Below, piece after piece: positions 33,881-39,109 of a DNA stretch of 39,109 nt. The notes beneath the pieces were generated by a model. The model ran no database searches. It worked only from the letters and a program-made list of their open reading frames with translations, and was not told the origin of the DNA. Location of the stretch: NCBI RefSeq assembly GCF_002105465.1, contig NZ_NCSQ01000040.1:1-39109 (forward strand). Reading direction: 5' to 3'. The stretch's first letter is position 1; every line of letters starts with the position of its first letter. The position numbers and the translations under genes are program-made. Origin of the DNA: Aquidulcibacter paucihalophilus (lineage in GTDB: Bacteria; Pseudomonadota; Alphaproteobacteria; Caulobacterales; Aquidulcibacteraceae).

Positions 33881-35581
33881 CTAATGCGCCTCTTCTACCT
33901 TCAAGCTTTCCTTCAGCGCGCGCTTAAGGAATTTGCCCGAGGCATTGCGCGGGATGGCTTCCGTGAGGAACCAAACATAGCGCGGCACTTTGTGTTTGGC
34001 CATCAGGCCTAAACAATGGTCGCGGAATTCTTGTGCCGATAAAGTCATGTCGGGACGCACCAGAATCGCCGCCCCCACCTCTTCGCCCAAGCGCTCATCG
34101 GGCACACCAAACACACAGCATTCGGCCACGGCCGCATGGCGATAGGCCACGGCTTCCACTTCGACGCAATAGACGTTTTCGCCGCCGCGCAAAACCATGT
34201 CCTTCTTGCGATCGACGAGGAAGATAAAGCCATCTTCATCGATGCGCGCCACATCACCCGTGTGCAGCCAGCCGTCAGTGATGCTTTCCTTAGTGGCGTC
34301 GGGGCGGTTGAGATAGCCTTTGATGACTGGGGCTCCTTTGACCCACAGCTCACCCATCTCTCCAACGGGCAGGAAATTGCCGTGATCGTCGACACAGCGG
34401 GCCTCAAAAGTCGGCATGGCAGGGCCACAACTAGCGGGTTTGTCGACAAAGAAGTCAGCGCTGACCGCTGTGATGATCCCGCATGTCTCGGTCATACCAT
34501 AACCTGTATTGGGTCTGGCGGTCGGGACAGAGGCGTCAATCTTGGCAACAAGATCAGGCTGCACCTGCGCACCGCCGCCGCCCAAGGTCAACAAGCTGGA
34601 CGTATCGGTCTTAGCAAAATCAGGGTGGGTGATAACCTCGCGCGCCATGGTGGGCACACCACTCATGGCCGTGACCTTTTCGGTTTCAATCAGCCGCAGC
34701 GCTTCGCCGGCATCCCATTTATACATCAGCACCATTTTCCCGCCGCTGGCCGTGGCAACATAAGCCGCACAATTGTTGGCCGTGACGTGGAAAAGGGGTG
34801 TGGTGATAAGGCCCACAGGCGGGTTTGGTGGCGGTACGCTGGCAGGGTCTATGCCATTGGCGCGCAGGGTAGCAAGGCCTTGGACTTGGCCCGAAAAACT
34901 CATATTCATCAGATTGGCAACGCATCCACGATGGGTTAGTTGCGCGCCCTTGGGAAAGCCCGTGGTGCCCGACGTATAAAAGATGCAGGCATCATCATCG
35001 GGATCAATTGCCACATCTGGCATAGCCCCGCCACCAGCCAGAACCGCTTCATAAGCGATTACCCCATGAGGCAGTGTGGCACAGCGGACCCCTACCAGAG
35101 CCATACCTTCCGCCATGTGCGGGCGTTCCATCACGCGGGCGAGACGCTCTGAATCGCAGAACAACACCTTGGGTGCAGAATCCTTCAAGCCATATTCCAG
35201 CTCATCGGTGACCCACCAAGCATTCATGCCGACGCAAGCCACGCCAATCGAAACACACGCCCAATAGAGCAGCATCCATTCGGGATAATTGCGCATGGCA
35301 ACAGCCACACGATCACCGCGCCGCACGCCGTGAGCCCACAACCAAGCCGCAATCGCGTTCACCCGCTCATGGGCTTGGCCATAGGTGATCCGCTCGTCCT
35401 GATAGATGAGATATTCCCGGTCACTAAAGGCGATGGTAGAGAGCCAAACGGCGCGGATATTCGGCGGGGCGTGCTTATAGCTTCGGATCACACTGCCGCG
35501 AACCTCAATCTCTTCAATCTCGAAGGGTTGGCCAGAAGAGGTCAGTTCGGCCCAGGCCTGTTTGAGTTCCTTATAGTGCAT
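33881..35581 (-). CDS. Acyl-CoA synthetase (AMP-dependent ligase, FadD-like)
   Basis: 566 residues of the class I adenylate-forming family, which activates carboxylic acids to acyl-CoA through an acyl-AMP. Visible motifs in order: phosphate loop YTSGTTGFPKGAQLTHRG (about residue 215), TPLFHVTANN, NTGYGMTETCG (A5), DGWLHTGDVARIDEDGF (A7), VDRKKDMVLRGGENVY (A8) and the catalytic lysine in PRNASGKFLKR (A10). Chain-length preference cannot be told. A strong GGGGGTGAG ribosome site directly precedes the ATG. It is followed by the AraC-type gene after 49 bases on the same strand. Confidence 0.92.
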   Translation of the reverse strand: MHYKELKQAWAELTSSGQPFEIEEIEVRGSVIRSYKHAPPNIRAVWLSTIAFSDREYLIYQDERITYGQAHERVNAIAAWLWAHGVRRGDRVAVAMRNYPEWMLLYWACVSIGVACVGMNAWWVTDELEYGLKDSAPKVLFCDSERLARVMERPHMAEGMALVGVRCATLPHGVIAYEAVLAGGGAMPDVAIDPDDDACIFYTSGTTGFPKGAQLTHRGCVANLMNMSFSGQVQGLATLRANGIDPASVPPPNPPVGLITTPLFHVTANNCAAYVATASGGKMVLMYKWDAGEALRLIETEKVTAMSGVPTMAREVITHPDFAKTDTSSLLTLGGGGAQVQPDLVAKIDASVPTARPNTGYGMTETCGIITAVSADFFVDKPASCGPAMPTFEARCVDDHGNFLPVGEMGELWVKGAPVIKGYLNRPDATKESITDGWLHTGDVARIDEDGFIFLVDRKKDMVLRGGENVYCVEVEAVAYRHAAVAECCVFGVPDERLGEEVGAAILVRPDMTLSAQEFRDHCLGLMAKHKVPRYVWFLTEAIPRNASGKFLKRALKESLKVEEAH

Positions 35582-35746
35582 CTCACCCCCCTGAATTATC
35601 TTTAACCGAGCCTTTTGAATGCCCGCTTTTGGTGCCCGATTGTATCCGGTGTTGTGGGGAGGGGGTCAAGGGGGGCAGCTACCCACCAAAGCTAGCATGT
35701 CTGGTATGTCGAGGCGTGAATAGAATCGGCTCGAACAAAGGGACAC

Positions 35747-35836
35747 TGGCGGACAGGGTGGGATTCGAACCCACGGTAGGCTTCCACCTACGGCGGTTTT
35801 CAAGACCGCTGCCTTAAACCACTCGGCCACCTGTCC
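35747..35836 (-). tRNA. tRNA-Ser (anticodon TGA)
   Basis: A 90-nt class II tRNA read on the minus strand: acceptor GGACAGG/CCTGTCC, anticodon arm GCGGT-CTTGAAA-ACCGC giving TGA, a long variable arm (GTAGGTGGAAGCCTAC, a clear hairpin), T-arm GTGGG-TTCGAAT-CCCAC, discriminator G and encoded CCA. It is divergent from rlpA. Confidence 0.97.
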
Positions 35837-36003
35837 GCGCTTTGAGGCAACGCCTGAAAGAAAATGCAAGATCGATAAAATTCGATCTAATTTCCAAGCG
35901 TTGATTTCAAACCTCTCTTGTAGAGTGCAACCCGCAGTCGGATCAACCGGCGCGATAAGAATGTTTGCAGAAACTACTGCAGACCAATATGGTGGGACAC
36001 AAA

Positions 36004-37227
36004 ATGGTCCGGGATTCGGCACTGAATAAACGAGTAGTTACGCATTGTTTTAACAACAAAATTATTGATCTAATTGTCATAGGTCCTTTGCGGACCGGGG
36101 CGCTTTTTTTGGCAGTCGGATTTGCAGCTCAGCCTGTAACCGCGGCCCCGAATGCCCGCCCTTTGGCGCCTGTCATCAATAGCGAGGCAGCCTCTCCTGA
36201 GGCAACTTCCACGAGCAAGCCCGCAAGTAAGCCCGTGCGGAAAGCAGAGACGACCTCTCCAAGGATTGTGCCCGCCGCGGCAAAATCTAGCGCCGCCCCT
36301 ACCACACAGGGTGCCCCGATTGAGCGAGTTCAGATGGCTTCCCTGCCAGCCGCCACGACGCGCGCCCCACGTGAGGCGGCCCCCGCAGAGCGTGCTTTAC
36401 GGCCAAACCCAATTTCCATCCGCGCCTCAGAGCCTGAGGCCGCCCCCGCCGTGCGGCCGGCTGATGTGCAAGCCTTCCAAAAGATTGGTGCGCCTTATCA
36501 GGTCAATGGTATCTGGTATATTCCAACCCATGAGCCCGATTATAACGAGATTGGCACCGCCTCTTGGTATGGTCGCGATTTTCACGGCAAGCCAACTGCC
36601 AATGGCGAACTGTTTGACATGAATGTGGTGAGCGCTGCCCACCCCACTTTGCCAATCCCAAGCTTGGTAGAAGTGACCAATCTGACCAATGGCCGTTCCA
36701 TGGTGGTGCGGGTCAATGATCGCGGGCCATTTGTGGCAGATCGCCTGATTGATCTTTCAGCACGTGGTGCAGAGCTTTTGGGTTTTCGCGAGCAAGGTTC
36801 AACCCAGGTCCGCGTACGTTATGTCGGCCCAGCTGATCCAGAGCCTGTCGTGACGGCCGCCACATTAACGCCGCCGGGCGAAGAGAAGAAGTGGACAAGA
36901 CCCACCCCAGCCCCGGTTCACCCCGCGCCCACACGCATGGCAGAGCAAAAGCCCGCGCCTAGGCCTACCCGCGTCACCAGTGATGAAGTGGCGTCAGGCC
37001 TTTATGTGCAGGCAGGCGCCTTCTCGCGTCGGGCGAATGCCGAGCGCGCCTTGGCACAAGTTTCCGATGTGGGGCCTGCCAAGATTGTGGAAACCGAGAC
37101 CGCCACTGGCGCAAGCTTGTATCGCATCCTGATAGGACCGGTTCAAAGCCAAGCTGAGGCCTCTGCTTTGGCAGAGACTGTATCGGGTCAGGGCGTCAGC
37201 GGTGCCCATGTGATGGCGTCACGCTAG
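36004..37227 (+). CDS. rlpA: RlpA-type septal ring lytic transglycosylase with SPOR domain
   Basis: 407 residues from ATG 36004 (GGTGGGA upstream; ATG 35989 and TTG 35965 are alternatives). A hydrophobic signal segment (RTGALFLAVGFAAQPVTAAP) leads into an Ala/Pro/Thr-rich spacer. The double-psi beta-barrel domain follows at about residues 180-270: EIGTASWYGRDFHGKPTANGE, FDMNVVSAAHPTLPIPSLVEV, GRSMVVRVNDRGPFVADRLI, DLSARGAELLGF. A Pro-rich linker and a C-terminal SPOR domain (GLYVQAGAFSRRANAERAL to SLYRILIGPVQSQAEA) end the protein. RlpA cleaves naked glycan strands at the septum; SPOR binds denuded glycans. No lipobox Cys is visible at the signal end. tmk follows after 92 bases. Confidence 0.92.
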   Translation: MVRDSALNKRVVTHCFNNKIIDLIVIGPLRTGALFLAVGFAAQPVTAAPNARPLAPVINSEAASPEATSTSKPASKPVRKAETTSPRIVPAAAKSSAAPTTQGAPIERVQMASLPAATTRAPREAAPAERALRPNPISIRASEPEAAPAVRPADVQAFQKIGAPYQVNGIWYIPTHEPDYNEIGTASWYGRDFHGKPTANGELFDMNVVSAAHPTLPIPSLVEVTNLTNGRSMVVRVNDRGPFVADRLIDLSARGAELLGFREQGSTQVRVRYVGPADPEPVVTAATLTPPGEEKKWTRPTPAPVHPAPTRMAEQKPAPRPTRVTSDEVASGLYVQAGAFSRRANAERALAQVSDVGPAKIVETETATGASLYRILIGPVQSQAEASALAETVSGQGVSGAHVMASR

Positions 37228-37319
37228 ACAAGAACGCAACCAGACTGCATCAAGGCCCTTGCCTAGAGCAGGCGGGCGGGTCACTTCTGTCCGTCGCGAT
37301 AGCAGACGGGTCTTGAAGC

Positions 37320-37952
37320 ATGAAAACCGGCCATTTCATCACTTTGGAGGGCGGCGAGGGGGCCGGCAAAACCACCTTGCTAGCGAGTCTGAAGGGGCGT
37401 TTGGAAGCCTCAGGCCATGAAGTTGTGCTGACCCGTGAACCGGGCGGCACGCCCGGGGCGGAAGCCATTCGGGCGCTATTGGTTACGGGGTCTGCGGATC
37501 GGTGGACGGCTTTATCGGAACTGTGTCTCTTCTTTGCGGCGCGGGAAGATCATTTAGAGCGTTTGATCCGTCCGGCGCTGAAGCGCGGCGCGATTGTGCT
37601 GTGCGACCGGTTTTCCGATTCCACCCGCGCGTATCAAGGCCAAGCGGGTGGGGCAGGGCGTGCAGCTGTTGAGGCGCTCGACGCCTTGATTGTGGGGCAC
37701 ACCCAGCCTGATCTTACCCTTATCCTCGATATTGATCCTGCCATAGGCCTTCAGCGCGCGGCTGCCCGTCGCGGCACGGAAGACCGATTTGAAGGCAAGG
37801 CCTTTGCTTTTCATACTGCTTTGCGGGCAGCCTATTTGGAAATTGCTGAGACCTTCCAGCACCGGTGTGGCGTGCTCGATGCTTCTGTAACGCCCGATGC
37901 ACTGGCTGAGGCGGCGTGGGGCCTGTTGGGGTCACGCTTGAACCTGTCATGA
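37320..37952 (+). CDS. tmk: Thymidylate kinase
   Basis: Phosphorylates dTMP to dTDP for DNA synthesis. The 210 residues begin MKTGHFITLEGGEGAGKTTLL (P-loop), then TREPGGTPGAE, CDRFSDSTRAYQGQAGG (DRx motif) and TLILDIDPAIGLQRAAARR near the LID region. Length is typical. The stop overlaps the start of holB in an ATGA arrangement, so translation is likely coupled. The tmk-holB-tatD order is conserved across proteobacteria. Confidence 0.97.
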   Translation: MKTGHFITLEGGEGAGKTTLLASLKGRLEASGHEVVLTREPGGTPGAEAIRALLVTGSADRWTALSELCLFFAAREDHLERLIRPALKRGAIVLCDRFSDSTRAYQGQAGGAGRAAVEALDALIVGHTQPDLTLILDIDPAIGLQRAAARRGTEDRFEGKAFAFHTALRAAYLEIAETFQHRCGVLDASVTPDALAEAAWGLLGSRLNLS

Positions 37953-39004
37953 GTGAGGATGCCGCCACCCCAGATCAAGAGCCCGGGTCACCGCACCCCC
38001 GTGCGGTGTTTGAGCTGTTTGGCCATGAAACGGCAGAGGCAGAACTGGCCGATAGCCTGTCAGGTGGGCGTTCCCATCATGCTTGGCTGATTACGGGGCC
38101 GAAGGGTGTGGGCAAAGCCACCTTGGCCTATCGCTTTGCGCGCAGGCTTTTGGGGGCAAGCCCGGCTTCAACAAGCCCTCTGGCCAGCCTGCCGGACGAT
38201 CCGATTAGCCGAAAGATCGCACAAGGTGCCCACGCCGATCTACGCACGGCCACGCGGCTGGACCCTGAAAAGGGCGAGATCAAGCGCGATGTGACCGTTG
38301 CAGCTATTCGCGATCTCACCCACTTTTTCACCATGACGTCGGATGGGGCAGGGGGTGTACGGGTCGGCATTGTGGATTGTGCTGATGATATGAGTTCGAA
38401 TGCCGCCAATGCCCTTTTGAAGACCTTGGAAGAACCACCCCCGGGGGGGACGTTGATTCTATTGGCCCATGCGCCCGGGAGGCTGTTGCCAACTTTGAGG
38501 TCGCGTTGCCGGAGGCTGGACCTTGCATGCTTGTCTGAGGATGCCATGGCCAAGGCTCTGCCGGATGTAGATGTGACGACTCGGGCCTTAGGGGCAGGTA
38601 GGCCCGGCCGTGCGCGCGCGTTGGCGGCTCTCAATGCGGCCAAGCTTTATGGCTCTTTGTCTCGGTATTTGTCGGGTCTGCCGCGCGCGCCCTTGGATGA
38701 AGCGCTCGCCCTTGCTGAGGCCTGCAGCGATGCAGACCGCTTTCATGCTGTGTTTGATATGATGGAAGATTGGCTAGCGCGGGCTGGCCGTGCGGGACCT
38801 GGTCTTGAGATATCGGAAATTGAGCCGGGTGAAAGCATCTTGCTAGCACGGCTTGCGGCAGGCGCTGGTACGGATGGGGCAGCAAAAGCCTGGAGCCATG
38901 TGCGTGAGGTGCGAACCAAGGTTGAAGCCCTTAATCTTGACCGTAGTCTGGCGACCCTAGAGGCGCTGCGTGCCATTCGTGCAGACCTAGCACCGATCCA
39001 TTAA
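37949..39004 (+). CDS. holB: DNA polymerase III subunit delta prime
   Basis: Clamp-loader subunit. The 351 residues from ATG 37949, overlapping the tmk stop, show an AAA+ core: ELFGHETAEAELADSL, HHAWLITGPKGVGKATLAYRFA (P-loop-like), VGIVDCADDMSSNAANALLKTLEEPP and LLPTLRSRCRRL (SRC motif). The C-terminal collar domain is helical. The open frame reaches back to 37916 inside tmk. tatD follows after 9 bases. Confidence 0.95.
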   Translation: MSEDAATPDQEPGSPHPRAVFELFGHETAEAELADSLSGGRSHHAWLITGPKGVGKATLAYRFARRLLGASPASTSPLASLPDDPISRKIAQGAHADLRTATRLDPEKGEIKRDVTVAAIRDLTHFFTMTSDGAGGVRVGIVDCADDMSSNAANALLKTLEEPPPGGTLILLAHAPGRLLPTLRSRCRRLDLACLSEDAMAKALPDVDVTTRALGAGRPGRARALAALNAAKLYGSLSRYLSGLPRAPLDEALALAEACSDADRFHAVFDMMEDWLARAGRAGPGLEISEIEPGESILLARLAAGAGTDGAAKAWSHVREVRTKVEALNLDRSLATLEALRAIRADLAPIH

Positions 39005-39013
39005 AGAAGCGCC

Positions 39014-39109
39014 ATGATCGATAGCCACGTCAATTTGCACCATGAATCCTTTGTCGATGATTTCGACGCTGTCTTAGAGCGCGCCGCACAAGCGGGCGTG
39101 CATGCCATC
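39014..39109 (+). CDS. TatD family metal-dependent hydrolase, N-terminal fragment (runs off the window)
   Basis: The first 32 codons are present, reading MIDSHVNLHHESFVDDFDAV and then a helix ending AGVHAI at the window edge. This is the opening of TatD DNases/hydrolases in alphaproteobacteria, where SHVNLHH replaces the SHCHLD of other groups. The position directly after tmk-holB is the conserved place for tatD. The rest of the gene is not in the window. Confidence 0.85.
   Translation, partial: MIDSHVNLHHESFVDDFDAVLERAAQAGVHAI

Overview
The window is a housekeeping-rich stretch of an alphaproteobacterial chromosome, most likely from the order Caulobacterales. The evidence is the gene order glyA-nrdR-ribD-ribE-ribH-nusB-thiL, the block ffs-dnaX-ybaB-recR, a complex I NDUFS4-type subunit, a two-cold-shock-domain protein of the CspC/CspD kind, a MucR-family fragment and, most tellingly, a protein with the SpmX layout (GH24 muramidase domain, long Pro/acidic linker, two C-terminal membrane segments). 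I see no prophage, insertion sequence, CRISPR array or secretion-system cluster.

Layout. 1-560: a broken or truncated mucR-like gene on the minus strand and an AT-rich gap (about 29% G+C over 241-480). 561-5712: glyA, nrdR, a reductase-only ribD, ribE, ribH, nusB and thiL, all on the plus strand and closely packed. The cluster lacks a RibD deaminase domain and has no ribBA. 5699-8550: a Tat-signal protein of unknown function, divergent from a K+-independent-type proton pyrophosphatase (hppA) that ends in a clear terminator. 8661-11173: two neighbouring membrane-anchored proteins with repeated SH3-like domains. 11206-15314: nudC (minus), divergent from the SRP RNA gene with its promoter, then dnaX, ybaB and recR. 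15328-18826 (minus): parE, a DUF1272 zinc protein and a saccharopine-dehydrogenase-like protein. 18827-20198: a cold-shock gene behind two adjacent inverted repeats and a leader hairpin, then a secreted DUF192 protein.

20265-22379: tRNA-Pro(TGG), the NDUFS4-type gene, tRNA-Arg(TCT) and gatB. The G of the NDUFS4 stop codon is also the first base of tRNA-Arg. 22395-24312 (minus): lipB and a DUF1176 protein. 24344-26272: a small FliN-like protein, tRNA-Leu(GAG), a leader with a perfect inverted repeat, and mgtE. 26262-30574: a periplasmic cyclophilin (minus), then spmX, an isovaleryl-CoA dehydrogenase and a second cyclophilin. 30578-35581 (minus): an acyl-CoA synthetase, a membrane-anchored AraC-type regulator, an S41 peptidase, and a beta-rich domain that appears to be the S41 C-terminus cut off by a one-base insertion in a T run. 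35747-39109: tRNA-Ser(TGA), rlpA with a SPOR domain, tmk, holB and the start of tatD.

Most genes serve core metabolism (one-carbon, riboflavin, thiamine, lipoate), replication and repair, translation and envelope biology. I found no clearly new multi-gene system. The points most worth a second look are the reduced riboflavin cluster, the apparent frameshift in the S41 gene, the SpmX-type protein with a substituted catalytic aspartate position, the paired SH3-repeat membrane proteins, and the operator-like repeats ahead of the cold-shock gene.
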